A DNA stretch of 64,000 bases from Oscillospiraceae bacterium (lineage in GTDB: Bacteria > Bacillota > Clostridia > Oscillospirales > Oscillospiraceae): assembly GCA_017458335.1 (NCBI GenBank), contig JAFTFT010000027.1:1-64000 (forward strand), read 5' to 3'. The notes under the pieces were generated by a model. The model was not told the origin of the DNA and ran no database searches. It was given only the letters and a program-made list of their open reading frames with translations. Positions 40,977-49,996 of the stretch are shown in pieces; position 1 is the first letter of the stretch; the number at the start of each line of letters is the position of its first letter. The position numbers were made by a program, and so were the translations under genes.

Positions 40977-42730
40977 CTCACGTCCTCCTTTCTGCTGATG
41001 GCGCCGACCGGGCAGACCTGCGCACAGACCGTGCAGCCGACGCACTGAGTCGGATCAATGCAGGACTTCCTGTCCTTAACCATGACCGCGGGGCAGCCAA
41101 CCTGCAGGCACTTACGGCAGCCGATACACTTTGAGGTGTCCACGACGCACTTGCCGATGTCATGTTTCATCCGCTTGATGAGCAGGCAGGGACGGCGCGT
41201 GATGATCGCCGCGGGGACTTCGGACGCAAGCGCGTCATCGACCGCCTTCTGCATGGCGGTCAGATCCTGCGGATCCACGATGATGATATTCTGATATCCG
41301 TAGGCCCGGAGGACGTCTTCGATTTTGATGGCCGTAGCCATGTCTCCCTGAAGAGTGTAGCCGCTGCCCGGATTGTCCTGATGGCCGGTCATGCCGGTGA
41401 TATGGTTGTCCAGAACAACGGGAATGACGCTGCCCTTGTTGTAGAGGATTTCGGCAGCGCCGGTCATGCCGCTGTGGAAGAAGGTGGAGTCGCCCAGAAC
41501 ACCGAAGACCTTTTTCTTCTGGCCGGAGGCCTCAAAGGCCTTGGACATGCCCATGGCCAGGGAGAAACCGCCGCCCATGCAGATGCAGGTGTCCATTGCC
41601 GTGAGCGGAGCGCTGGCCCCCAATGTGTAACAGCCGATGTCTCCGGCGATGACGAAGTCCTTCCCCTTGGACATGGTGTAGAAGAAGCCCCTGTGCGGGC
41701 AGCCGGGGCAGAGAGCGGGCGGACGGGAGACCGCCTTTACCGGAAGCTCTTTGACCACAGGCTTCTCACCGAAGAGCATTTCCCGCAGCCGCTGGGGATT
41801 GAGCTCGTACATGTTGCTGACCAGGGCTTTGCCGATACAGTCGATCCCGGCGGCCTTGATCTGCTCCTCCATGAAACCCTCCAGCTCCTCGATGACATAG
41901 AGCTTCTCCACCTTGGAGGCAAACTCCCGGATCAGATCCATGGGCAGAGGATTGGTGAGGCCAAGCTTCAGGAAGGAAGTATCCTCGGGAAAGACATCTT
42001 TGGCATACTGATAGGCGATGGAGGCGGTGATGACACCGGTTTTCGTCCCCTTCAATTCCATCCGGTTCAGGGGAGAGCGATTGCTGTATTCCTCCAGATC
42101 GGCGAGGTTCTTCTCCACCTTGGGATGATTCCGATAGGCGTTGGCCGGGGCACAGACATATTTCTTCGCATCGCGCTGATAGACATAAGGCTCGGCTTCC
42201 TCCCGCTCACCGAAGGTCACCAGACTCTTGGAATTGGAAATGCGGGTGGTGGTGCGAAACAGCACCGGCATGTCAAACTGCTCGGAGATCCGGTAAGCTT
42301 CCTTCATAAAATCGATGCATTCCTGGGAATCGGAGGGTTCTACCAGAGCAACCTTGGCGGCGCGGGCATAGTAGCGGTTGTCCTGCTCGTTCTGAGAGGA
42401 GTGCATGCTGGGGTCGTCTGCTGTGACAATTACAAAGCCGCGGTTGATGCCGTTGTAGGCCGCGGTGAACAGTGGATCGGCAGCCACATTCAGACCGACA
42501 TGCTTCATCGCGCAGAGGCTGCGCACGCCGCCGATGGCGGCACCGTAGGCGACCTCGGTCGCAACCTTCTCGTTCGGCGCCCATTCGCAGTAGAGGGCGT
42601 CCTTATACTGGGGCAGAGATTCAAAAATCTCCGTGCTGGGAGTACCGGGATAGGCGGAACAGACCTTAACCCCGGCTTCATAGGCGCCTCTGGCGATTGC
42701 CTCGTTGCCGGAGAGCAGATGTTTGGTCAT
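40973..42730 (-). CDS. iorA: indolepyruvate:ferredoxin oxidoreductase, alpha subunit
   Basis: 585 residues: a pyrimidine-binding domain at the start (LLSGNEAIARGAYEAGV), a thiamine-diphosphate-binding domain at about 330-500 (CPGCPHRGFFY, GDIGCYTLG, GDSTFFHSG) and a C-terminal pair of [4Fe-4S] motifs (CIGCRKCLQVGCP, CVGCTVCAQVCP). It handles aromatic amino-acid breakdown in peptide-fermenting anaerobes. It is divergent from a LysR gene whose product probably controls it. Confidence 0.95.
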   Translation of the reverse strand: MTKHLLSGNEAIARGAYEAGVKVCSAYPGTPSTEIFESLPQYKDALYCEWAPNEKVATEVAYGAAIGGVRSLCAMKHVGLNVAADPLFTAAYNGINRGFVIVTADDPSMHSSQNEQDNRYYARAAKVALVEPSDSQECIDFMKEAYRISEQFDMPVLFRTTTRISNSKSLVTFGEREEAEPYVYQRDAKKYVCAPANAYRNHPKVEKNLADLEEYSNRSPLNRMELKGTKTGVITASIAYQYAKDVFPEDTSFLKLGLTNPLPMDLIREFASKVEKLYVIEELEGFMEEQIKAAGIDCIGKALVSNMYELNPQRLREMLFGEKPVVKELPVKAVSRPPALCPGCPHRGFFYTMSKGKDFVIAGDIGCYTLGASAPLTAMDTCICMGGGFSLAMGMSKAFEASGQKKKVFGVLGDSTFFHSGMTGAAEILYNKGSVIPVVLDNHITGMTGHQDNPGSGYTLQGDMATAIKIEDVLRAYGYQNIIIVDPQDLTAMQKAVDDALASEVPAAIITRRPCLLIKRMKHDIGKCVVDTSKCIGCRKCLQVGCPAVMVKDRKSCIDPTQCVGCTVCAQVCPVGAISRKEDVR

Positions 42731-42809
42731 TGAATCACCTTCTGTTTCAGAATAATTCCATTTTACCGAAAGACTTGCGAAAAGAGAAATAGAATGCTAT
42801 GATGGGGAT

Positions 42810-42824
42810 ATAAGCAACACTTAT
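42810..42824. promoter_or_regulatory. LysR-type operator in the iorA/lysR divergent region
   Basis: ATAAG-CAACA-CTTAT is an interrupted palindrome of the T-N11-A class typical for LysR regulators, 18 nt ahead of the LysR start and about 80 nt ahead of iorA. Confidence 0.65.
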
Positions 42825-42841
42825 GTCTCGGAGGTAGAGTT

Positions 42842-43738
42842 ATGACCATTACCCAGGTTCAATATGCATGTGAAATTGCCAGGCGGGGCAGCATGACACG
42901 GGCGGCGGAGCAGTTCTACATCTCGCAGCCGGCCCTTTCGGAACAGATCAAGGCCCTGGAGGCGGAACTGGGATGTGTCCTTTTTCACCGGAGCGCCCAT
43001 GGGACGGAACTCACCGAGACCGGGAAACGCTTCTGTAAGTACGCCGAGCCGGTGGTCAGCGCCTGGAAGACCCTGGAGCAGAACAGCGCAGAGCTGAAAA
43101 ATAAACCCCACAGCCGCGTGCATATCGGTTTTGGCGTGCGGGCCAGGTCCAACGGGCTCTTTGAACCGATCATGAGCTTTTTTGACAGCCACCCGGAAAT
43201 CAGTGTCAGCTTTACGACGGATATGAACGAGAATTTCCCGGAGGCGATCGAAGCGGGAAGAATGGACATCGCAATCGGCCGTCTGTACGGGCAGCAGATG
43301 ACAAACCTGACGGGAAAGATTGCGATTTTCCCACTGCTGACGGAACCCCAGTGCATCCTGATGTCCAGAGAAGATCCGCTCAGCGGAGAATCGATACTCC
43401 CATTTCGGATTCTGGACGGCAGGACGGTAATCTGCGGACCGGAGGAATCCGGCGATGACACCGAGATGAGAGAAATGTGTGAGAAGCATCATGTCCGGAC
43501 GGACCGGGTGCTCCGGGCGGATGATATCAACGCCGTGATTGCCCTGGTTCAGAGAAAGAAGGGCTATGCGCTGGGGCCGGTCTCGTTTGCCCGCTTCTTC
43601 GGCGTGGCGGCGGTTCCCCTGGAAGAGGGAGATGATATTGCCCTGAACCTGATCTGTCGGGCGGATGAACAGGATGACGCACTGTTCCGCCACCTGCACA
43701 AGCATCTGGCGCGCAGCCTGCTGCTGCGAAGCGCATAA
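42842..43738 (+). CDS. LysR-family transcriptional regulator
   Basis: 298 residues: an N-terminal helix-turn-helix (MTRAAEQFYISQPALSEQIKALEAELG) and a periplasmic-binding-like effector domain (VHIGFGVRARSNG onward). The gene is divergent from iorAB, with a T-N11-A palindrome between them, so an aryl-pyruvate or aromatic amino-acid responsive activator is likely. GGAGG precedes the ATG by 7 nt. Confidence 0.9.
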   Translation: MTITQVQYACEIARRGSMTRAAEQFYISQPALSEQIKALEAELGCVLFHRSAHGTELTETGKRFCKYAEPVVSAWKTLEQNSAELKNKPHSRVHIGFGVRARSNGLFEPIMSFFDSHPEISVSFTTDMNENFPEAIEAGRMDIAIGRLYGQQMTNLTGKIAIFPLLTEPQCILMSREDPLSGESILPFRILDGRTVICGPEESGDDTEMREMCEKHHVRTDRVLRADDINAVIALVQRKKGYALGPVSFARFFGVAAVPLEEGDDIALNLICRADEQDDALFRHLHKHLARSLLLRSA

Positions 43739-43891
43739 GCAGAAAAAGACGGCGCAGGGCTGAACCCTGATGATTGCATCAGCACCTGCAGGCCGCAAAA
43801 CGAATAACAGGAAGTGGCATTTTGCACGGAAGTGTGATATACTCTGTGTCACGGAGTCATGGTACTTCAAAAAAGAGGAGGACAAAATGAA

Positions 43892-44560
43892 ATGGCAAAA
43901 CGTTATCTGACACTTGTACTCTGTATCCTTCTGCTCACCTGTCTGATTCCCTGCGCGGCCTTTGCGGCGTCGGATTATGACACGGTGACGATCCAGAAGA
44001 ACGACACGGTACTGAAGCTTCTTGAGGAAAGAGGCAGAGATTATGAGACGGACCGGTACGTTGTAATGGTGCTCAACAGGATGTACCGGGAGTCTCAGCT
44101 TGAGGTTCTTTCGATCGGCGACACCATCAAAATCCCAAAAGCAAAGAGCGAGATCAAGGGCGAGGCCATGAATCTGATTTCCGAAAAAGACGGAATCGAG
44201 TATTTTGTGATTCCCTACAAGATTCAGAAGGGCGACACGCTCAAGAACATCTATAAACTCTGGGGCATGTCCTATCTGGAAAACGCCGAAACCATCAAGG
44301 CACTGAATCCCGGGAAGAACCCGGACAAACTCACGGTCGGAGAGATCTATAATCTTCCCACCACGGAGAAAAATCTGAAGACAAATACCTACACGACCGT
44401 CATGTCCCATCTCATGCTGAAGGATGAAACGCCGGAGAGCGTCTTTGCCCGTTACGGCATTGATTTTGATGAGAGAGAGGCCGATCTGCAGCAGTACAAT
44501 CAGCTCGCTTTCAGTGCGATGAAGGAAGGGGACAAGCTGCTGATTCCTCTGGTGTGGTAA
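43892..44560 (+). CDS. secreted LysM-like protein
   Basis: 222 residues. A Sec signal peptide (YLTLVLCILLLTCLIPCAAFA) is followed by two or three LysM-like repeats, YDTVTIQKNDTVLKLLEERG and VIPYKIQKGDTLKNIYKLWG, each ending in an IP/LP motif (DTIKIPK; EIYNLPT; DKLLIPL). LysM modules bind GlcNAc chains of peptidoglycan. There is no catalytic domain, so it is probably a wall-binding structural or targeting protein. AGGAGG lies about 10 nt before ATG 43892. Confidence 0.78.
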   Translation: MAKRYLTLVLCILLLTCLIPCAAFAASDYDTVTIQKNDTVLKLLEERGRDYETDRYVVMVLNRMYRESQLEVLSIGDTIKIPKAKSEIKGEAMNLISEKDGIEYFVIPYKIQKGDTLKNIYKLWGMSYLENAETIKALNPGKNPDKLTVGEIYNLPTTEKNLKTNTYTTVMSHLMLKDETPESVFARYGIDFDEREADLQQYNQLAFSAMKEGDKLLIPLVW

Positions 44561-44715
44561 ACAAAGCAGAAGCTGTTATGGAGCGGTAAAGTCTACCATT
44601 ACACAGGTGCTCATAGCAAGAGATAATCAAACATACTTTACTGACGACGGCGACTACTATTCCGATTAAGCTTAAGGAAAGTGACAATCGCATAACTGGG
44701 ATAAAAGCAATCGAC

Positions 44716-44762
44716 CACGGAAATGGGCACATCAAAAACGGTGTGCTCATTTCCGTGTTTTC
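44716..44762 (+). terminator. terminator behind the LysM-like gene
   Basis: CACGGAAATG pairs with CATTTCCGTG, with an inner GCACA/TGTGC stem, and runs into TTTT. The stretch 44561-44715 before it shows no gene. Confidence 0.85.
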
Positions 44763-44782
44763 ACAGAAAAAAGCAGAATGGC

Positions 44783-44811
44783 TTTACAACGGATTATTTT
44801 CTGTGTATACT
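44783..44811 (+). promoter_or_regulatory. sigma-A promoter with a 200-nt leader
   Basis: TTTACA (44783-44788), a 17-bp spacer and TATACT (44806-44811). The transcript would carry an untranslated leader of about 210 nt to 45031. I recognise no riboswitch class in it. Confidence 0.65.
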
Positions 44812-45030
44812 ATCTTTAATAACGCTCATCATTCTGTCAGCTGCACAGAGAAGATTATCGGGACGAAGCGGAAACGACCTGAGCATCCTGGGCTATCTGT
44901 GATTCTTCTGTGACGGCTCCTGTGCGATAATCACGGCAGATGAATTCTAAGGGATCTGTTGTTGGCCTGTGCCGGCAGAACAGAAAATGGAATCAACTAT
45001 AAAAAATACAAAAGAAAAGGAGAATGTGAG

Positions 45031-46656
45031 ATGAAAAGAAATAATCTGATCAGCATCCTGCTGACCTTCGCACTGCTGCTGTCACTGACGTTTTGTGCCG
45101 GCGCTTCGGCTTTCGCTGCCGAGAGCGGTATAAAGCCCATGCAGCAGCTGAAGCTGATTGAATCTCAGATCGACAGCCTCAGACAAGATGACAGCACGAG
45201 AACCTGGTATTATACGGTCGCAGATCTGGATCACGACGGCTGCCTGGAGTTTATTGCGGCTTCCCTGCATCCCGCGGACCGCTCGACCAACCTGAAGGTC
45301 TGGTCGGTCAGCAGGGACGGTACGGCGCTGAACGAGTACAGCCTGAATAAGGACAAAGAGGAATCCTTCCCCGACATCATGACCGACATGGCCGATACCT
45401 ACTATGTCAAGGATACCGACACCTGGTACTATATGGTCAATGATAATGTTGTCCTCTCGGACAACGAGGTCTATACCGTTAAAACGGCAGTGAATCTGAA
45501 AAACGGAACCCTCAGTTATGACAGCTATGCCGTTGAGCACACTGTCCTGACGAACGGGGTACGCAATGTCTCTCACACAGATACGACAGGCCAGCTGATC
45601 TCGCCGGAGCAGTACAATGCCGCGGGAGGGAACGCCTTTGCCGGCGCAGATCGGAGCAACTCGGCGTTTGAGTGGCTGACCGCCGACAAAATCGGGGACC
45701 TGGAGCACCTGACCGAGAGTTATGAGGTCTTTATGGGCACCAGAGAGCCGACAGAGACCTTCCCCGTTCCGAAGCCCGCTGCCCTGGGAGAAGAGGATAA
45801 AACAGCTCCGGCTCCAAGCCCCACTCCCGCACCACAGCCGACTCCGGCCGCTCCGACCTGGCTCACCATTACCAAGAACCCGACAAATGAGAACAGAACC
45901 GTCGGCGGCAGCGCCATTTTTGTCGCCTGCGCAAATGCGTATGACTCCCTGAACTGGACGTTTGTCTCCCCGGGCGGCGGGGAATACACGCCCTGGAATT
46001 TCCTTGCCGGTTCAAGCGCAAGCATCAACGGAGAAAACAGCACTTCCATCACCGTGTCCGGACTGGAATCCTGGATGAACGGATGGGGCGCCTACTGCAC
46101 CTTCTATTACAAAGGCCAGACCGCCCGTACCAGCACGGCCTATATGTTCGTCAGCACACCCGCGCCCGCGCCCACACCCACACCGACTCCTCCTCCACAG
46201 CCGGTCTACGGATCCATGAGCGGCACGGCTCATGAAGGCGGCGGCGGATACGCCATCAACCTGCAGAACGGCACCCAAGTGTTTGTCGACAGCTGGAACT
46301 GCAACGTGGAGGGACAGTTCTACGACGGATGCTCCGCGGTAGTCTATTACATCGATTATCCCAGCACGGCCAACGTCTATCGGGCGGATATCTTTGGCAA
46401 TATGGGCCTGATCATCCCTGACGAAGACCAGGGCGGCTGGGCCGGAAGCCACTACTACGATAATGAATGGGACTACGCTGAAGAGGACCAGGGCGGCTGG
46501 GCCGGAAGTAACTATTACGACAATGAATCGGACTACTCCGACGGTGTGGTATACGATCCTGTGGGCGACGAGCATAACCGCATCACCTGCCCGCTTTGCG
46601 GGAACCATTTCTCCCCAGGCCTTGATGAGTGCCCGGTCTGCGGCTGGACACCATGA
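45031..46656 (+). CDS. large secreted protein with Pro-rich linkers and a C-terminal zinc ribbon
   Basis: 541 residues. A Sec signal peptide ends ASAFA near residue 29. Residues about 35-235 form an unassigned globular domain with DLDHDGCLEFIAAS, an EF-hand-like calcium loop. A Pro-rich linker (TPAPQPTPAAPT) leads to an Ig-like domain at about 285-370 (WLTITKNPTNENRTVGGSAIF), then a second linker and a beta-rich module. Two tandem copies of DQGGWAGS.YYDNE.DY follow, and the end is a four-cysteine zinc knuckle (CPLCGNHF.., CPVCGWTP). A zinc ribbon at the end of an exported protein is odd. No cell-wall sorting signal is visible. Confidence 0.75.
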   Translation: MKRNNLISILLTFALLLSLTFCAGASAFAAESGIKPMQQLKLIESQIDSLRQDDSTRTWYYTVADLDHDGCLEFIAASLHPADRSTNLKVWSVSRDGTALNEYSLNKDKEESFPDIMTDMADTYYVKDTDTWYYMVNDNVVLSDNEVYTVKTAVNLKNGTLSYDSYAVEHTVLTNGVRNVSHTDTTGQLISPEQYNAAGGNAFAGADRSNSAFEWLTADKIGDLEHLTESYEVFMGTREPTETFPVPKPAALGEEDKTAPAPSPTPAPQPTPAAPTWLTITKNPTNENRTVGGSAIFVACANAYDSLNWTFVSPGGGEYTPWNFLAGSSASINGENSTSITVSGLESWMNGWGAYCTFYYKGQTARTSTAYMFVSTPAPAPTPTPTPPPQPVYGSMSGTAHEGGGGYAINLQNGTQVFVDSWNCNVEGQFYDGCSAVVYYIDYPSTANVYRADIFGNMGLIIPDEDQGGWAGSHYYDNEWDYAEEDQGGWAGSNYYDNESDYSDGVVYDPVGDEHNRITCPLCGNHFSPGLDECPVCGWTP

Positions 46657-46816
46657 AGCGGATAAAAGCATACATCCGCGAAAAGGTTCGTTAAACGGAC
46701 ATCTTACAACGATAAAGGTTTAGACGCAATCAAAAAATGAGCTTCACAAGACGGCGGTGACATGCAGCAGACCGTCCTTGTGAAGCTCATCTTGCATACG
46801 GGGAAAATCAGCGGAG

Positions 46817-47341
46817 TTATAACACCTTGATCTGACAGCTTTGCATCGTTTTGAGCGCAGCTTCATGCAGCTCCGGTGTGACACCTGCACAGCATTTTGA
46901 ATCGACAGAGATCGGCGCTTCGGGAAAGTGGGCTTTCAATAAAAGCGCGTTGCTCACAACGCAGATGTCTGTACAAAGACCGATGAGCTCTATTGAAAAA
47001 TCCTCACCGTCAGCGACTTCCGTCATCAGAAGGGGAAGGGTAGTAGAACCGAATGTATACTTCTGGACTTTATAATGCGGGAGTTTTTCAATCACCTCGC
47101 CGATCCTGCTGTCAAGTTCCCAGCCGGGTGTGCCGTAGATGCAGTGGGGAACCGGGAGCTTCCGGCCTTCCGCTGTACTGAGATAGTCTTCAAAGTGCGT
47201 ATCATAAGTGACAAACAAATCACCGTCGAAATTGCGGATCTTCTCGATGCATGCAGGAATAATCGCCTCGGCTTCCGGAGTGCCCAGTGCACCGTCCACA
47301 AAGTCTTTCTGCATATCGACAACGACAAGATACTGTTTCAT
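46817..47341 (-). CDS. isochorismatase-family cysteine hydrolase (nicotinamidase-like)
   Basis: 174 residues: catalytic Asp in VVDMQKDFVDGAL (about 9), and nucleophile Cys in IGLCTDICVVSNALLLK (about 123), with the cis-peptide region before it. Length and DTHFEDY fit the nicotinamidase/pyrazinamidase group that converts nicotinamide to nicotinate for NAD salvage, though the usual DxH metal motif is only partly conserved (THFEDYLSTAEG). It lies just outside the island boundary at 47.6 kb. Confidence 0.8.
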   Translation of the reverse strand: MKQYLVVVDMQKDFVDGALGTPEAEAIIPACIEKIRNFDGDLFVTYDTHFEDYLSTAEGRKLPVPHCIYGTPGWELDSRIGEVIEKLPHYKVQKYTFGSTTLPLLMTEVADGEDFSIELIGLCTDICVVSNALLLKAHFPEAPISVDSKCCAGVTPELHEAALKTMQSCQIKVL

Positions 47342-47525
47342 GATGAATCCCCCTGACCAAAAGAATAATATGCAAGCTCAGTATAGCAGATCTATGCGAT
47401 TCCTGCCACCTGAACTTTCAGATCTTTAAATTCCCGCCAATCATAGTGATCTTGATCCATTTGGGAATTGTGGAGTCCCATCTCAATCTGCTCAGTTTCA
47501 GCCAGAAGCGTTACTGTTCAGAGGT

Positions 47526-47658
47526 TAAGAACAGAAAGGAAATATACCAGAACGGATATATTACAACCGATAAAGAAAACACTGAAATCGTTTGCGATTT
47601 CAGCGTTTTGGTCCGAGTGACTGGATTTGAACCAGCAGCCTCTTGAACCCCATTCAAG
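47526..47658. repeat. attachment-site copy A (tRNA-Pro 3' segment plus adjacent repeat)
   Basis: 47609-47658 repeats the last 50 nt of the tRNA-Pro gene at 56866 (one base change, CAGC for CGGC, within the shown block). 47566-47608 repeats its downstream hairpin. 47526-47565 continues to match copy B at 49520. A HipB-like box (TATACC-N6-GATATA, 47543-47560) lies inside. It marks the outer end of the tandem islands. Confidence 0.8.
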
Positions 47659-47929
47659 GCGACAAGTCAATAAATACGGGGCTTTTCCCGGCTTGTGTTA
47701 CCCACGTGGTACCCACGGGGGTGTTTTTTGCTTTATTCGGGGTAGCGATAAAACCGAATCCTCCACAAGAATTTAACACACATTTTTCCGCTTTCAGCTA
47801 TTCAACGGTTGCGCTTTGCCCTGTTGTGAATCTTGCAAATTCCGTTTGAATGATAAATTGACCACCCAGACAGAACACTACTTCCTGAGTTTAAAAGGAG
47901 CTGTGGGATCTGCAGAGGCTTCTTCAGGG
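47659..47929. other. non-coding stretch behind hipT
   Basis: No gene recognised. A hairpin ACCCACGTGGTACCCACGGGGGT with a T-run (about 47699-47730) is present on the plus strand. Confidence 0.4.
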
Positions 47930-48916
47930 TTAACCAGGCCTCAAAGCAGCAGCCCGTTCATTGATCAAAACAACCAATCGTTCCTTCAGGTGATTTGGAA
48001 GATAGGATTCTTCACACATACGAAGGTACTGATCCTGCATGGAAAGAAGCTTCTGAATCATTTTTACAGCGGCTTCGCGGGAAATACCACTGGTTTCAGC
48101 AAATTTCAAAAAATCGTTTCTGTGAATATGATGCTTCTTGCCATTGACGGTAAGCGCCAACTCTTCATCGTCTTCAGGAAGAATCACATTGACCGGAAGC
48201 ATATCATAAGCTTCGGACAATACATAACGCTGACTGCCGGCCGAGGTTTCAACCAGCGAAAAGTTTTTCAGATGCATATCTGAGTTCCCGACGAGGAAAG
48301 AAAAAACCACCCGTAAAAACAATTCTGACAGATCCAGACCGGGACGCTGGGAGTAACGCGATATGACTTTGGCGCAGCGTTCATACGAGCCCTGGTATTT
48401 GTTTTCGGTCAGGCGCTGTTCAAGCTGGCAGAAGTCTTCCATCGCCAGCAGTTTCAGAGTCGGATTCTTTCTTGTCGGCAAAATGCGGTCAATTCGTCTG
48501 GTGATATAGGAAGTGCTGAAATGATCTCCGGACATTCGGATCAGTGCAAATGGGACGGTAGCGATTCCTGTTACCCGCGCCATATGCATGACAAGATATT
48601 CCGCCTCCGGCAAAGCCTCATACTCTGCTGTTTGAGGCTTGAGAATGAACCCGGTAGGATAGTTGACCAGCGTGAGACGAGGCCTTCCGCCGCCTGTTGT
48701 CAGGTGAAGGGATATTTTTTTCTGCACTCCGGGAACCGTAAGACCTTTGTTGGTGCTCTCCGCAGCGATGAGAGCCAGCGTGGCTTCCGAGGTATCCAAT
48801 TCCGGAAGAATGCTCGTTCCGAAGAATTTCCGCACACAGTTGGAATGCCATTGAGCCGCCAGCTCCTGCAAAGAGGCTTCTGCTGAAAGCTCTTTTCCGC
48901 AGCAAAGACATCTCAC
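47930..48916 (-). CDS. hipT: HipT-like serine/threonine kinase toxin (HipA C-terminal domain)
   Basis: 328 residues of the HipA kinase fold without the HipA N-terminal subdomain. It starts with a CLCCGKEL zinc-binding knuckle, then VPGVQKKISL (gly-rich/substrate loop), FILKPQ (ATP lysine), VGNSDMHLKNFS (catalytic loop) and LSEAYDMLP (metal-binding acid). HipT of enteropathogenic E. coli phosphorylates tryptophanyl-tRNA synthetase and halts growth; the target here is unknown. It overlaps hipS by 4 nt, completing the operon hipB-hipS-hipT. Confidence 0.88.
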   Translation of the reverse strand: MRCLCCGKELSAEASLQELAAQWHSNCVRKFFGTSILPELDTSEATLALIAAESTNKGLTVPGVQKKISLHLTTGGGRPRLTLVNYPTGFILKPQTAEYEALPEAEYLVMHMARVTGIATVPFALIRMSGDHFSTSYITRRIDRILPTRKNPTLKLLAMEDFCQLEQRLTENKYQGSYERCAKVISRYSQRPGLDLSELFLRVVFSFLVGNSDMHLKNFSLVETSAGSQRYVLSEAYDMLPVNVILPEDDEELALTVNGKKHHIHRNDFLKFAETSGISREAAVKMIQKLLSMQDQYLRMCEESYLPNHLKERLVVLINERAAALRPG

Positions 48917-49245
48917 AGCTTTTCCCCCCGGATCCTTACCGCCCCAATGCAGTCTTTGCAGGCAACAAGCAAGAGACCGAAGCGGTCCCGTTGATCGATC
49001 TTCCAGTTGTGCGATACCAGATTCAATAGCCAGCCTTCCGGAATCAGACCGTCAAAAAAGGCAAACAGAGTCTTAGACAGGAAAGGAGATTCCTGCCGGG
49101 GCAGTGTCAGACTGACGGCAGGAGCATCAGGATCAGAGAGATATTGCAAATCATATTGAAACACATATCCCTCATCTGTTTCGCGCAATGTTCCGGCAAA
49201 AGAGTCCCGCACATATACATAAGCAGTTCTGAATTCCCGGTCCAT
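48913..49245 (-). CDS. hipS: HipS-like protein (HipA N-terminal subdomain)
   Basis: 110 residues matching the N-terminal domain of HipA (YVYVRDSFAGTLRE, VSLTLPRQESPF, AFFDGLIPEGWLL). In HipBST systems this separate small protein is the antitoxin that blocks HipT. It starts in a TAATG overlap with hipB and overlaps hipT by ATGA, so all three are translationally coupled. Confidence 0.88.
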   Translation of the reverse strand: MDREFRTAYVYVRDSFAGTLRETDEGYVFQYDLQYLSDPDAPAVSLTLPRQESPFLSKTLFAFFDGLIPEGWLLNLVSHNWKIDQRDRFGLLLVACKDCIGAVRIRGEKL

Positions 49246-49445
49246 TATTCATCGATCCTTCCCGGGACCGCCTTCATTCCAAACATGGCGAGTGCTTGAT
49301 TGACCTTATCCATACGTACAGTCTCTTTCCCCTGTTCCAGATCACGGACAAAACGAAGCCCAAGACCGGAACGCATAGCAAATTCCTCCTGCGTCAGGCC
49401 AGCCTCTTTTCTTTTCAATTTTACAAACTGTGCAATCGTGTTCAT
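49245..49445 (-). CDS. hipB: HipB-like helix-turn-helix regulator
   Basis: 66 residues, essentially one XRE/HTH_3 domain (LKRKEAGLTQEEFAMRSGLGLRFVRDLEQGK). It should bind the TATACC-N6-GGTATA boxes upstream and repress the operon. The predicted transcription start is only about 2 nt before the ATG, so the hipB mRNA would be almost leaderless. Confidence 0.88.
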   Translation of the reverse strand: MNTIAQFVKLKRKEAGLTQEEFAMRSGLGLRFVRDLEQGKETVRMDKVNQALAMFGMKAVPGRIDE

Positions 49446-49453
49446 AAGCCAAT

Positions 49454-49481
49454 GTTATACCCGTTCGGGTAGAAATGTCAA
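49454..49481 (-). promoter_or_regulatory. hipBST promoter
   Basis: Minus strand TTGACA (49476-49481), a 16-bp spacer and TATAAC (49454-49459). Operator O1 occupies the spacer. Confidence 0.8.
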
Positions 49482-49554
49482 GTGGTTTTTCTGAAATATA
49501 CCAGAAGAGGTATAAAAAATAAGAACAAGAAGAAAATATACCAGAACGGGTATA
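49456..49554. promoter_or_regulatory. three HipB operator boxes
   Basis: O1 49456-49473 (TATACC-CGTTCG-GGTAGA), O2 49497-49514 (TATACC-AGAAGA-GGTATA), O3 49537-49554 (TATACC-AGAACG-GGTATA). Starts are spaced about 41 nt apart, close to four helical turns, so HipB dimers would bind the same DNA face and could loop or stack. Confidence 0.7.
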
Positions 49555-49648
49555 TTATAACCGATAAAGAAAACGCTGAAATCATCGACGATTTCAGCGT
49601 TCTGGTCCGAGTGACTGGATTTGAACCAGCGGCCTCTTGAACCCCATT
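49520..49648. repeat. attachment-site copy B between the two islands
   Basis: 49603-49648 repeats the 3' part of tRNA-Pro, identical to the intact gene up to GAACCCCATT. 49565-49602 repeats the downstream hairpin. The upstream part matches copy A and contains operator O3. It separates the hipBST island from the integrase-bearing island. Confidence 0.8.
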
Positions 49649-49856
49649 TGTATGAGGCCGCTTGAATCAAATCGAATTGAGGCCAATCAAGTGCTCTGAT
49701 TTTCTGGAAAAACCCAAAATCCCAGGTGTTGGCCTGGCTAGAACGGTCAAAACCCGTTGTATGCCTGAGCTCCGGATTTTTCGTCCATCCGGAAATTTGT
49801 TAGATGAAGTGTTTGATGCCTGCTGCTTGCATTACATTTGAGGAGAAATGTTTCCC

Positions 49857-49885
49857 TTGTCAAGTGATCTGTTCTGTGCTATGCT
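49857..49885 (+). promoter_or_regulatory. promoter of the small-peptide mRNA, copy 1
   Basis: TTGTCA (49857-49862), a 17-bp spacer and TATGCT (49880-49885). The leader of about 100 nt is structured (GCGCCCTCCGGAGAGGAGGG), so the start site may be hidden. Confidence 0.75.
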
Positions 49886-49996
49886 CACAATAAGCAAAGG
49901 CACGAAGCTGGCGCGGTCAGTCCTTCTACTCATTCCCCCGGAACGTTAGGAGGGCAGCTTCTTTTCGTCGCGCCCTCCGGAGAGGAGGGACGGCCA

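Noticed and set aside
44561-44670. Continuation of a second frame beyond the LysM-like stop (ending DDGDYYSD)
   Set aside because: No start or ribosome-binding site; the LysM-like protein is complete without it, so a frameshift is not needed.
47930-48283. Plus-strand frame ending inside hipT
   Set aside because: Shadow of the HipT kinase gene.
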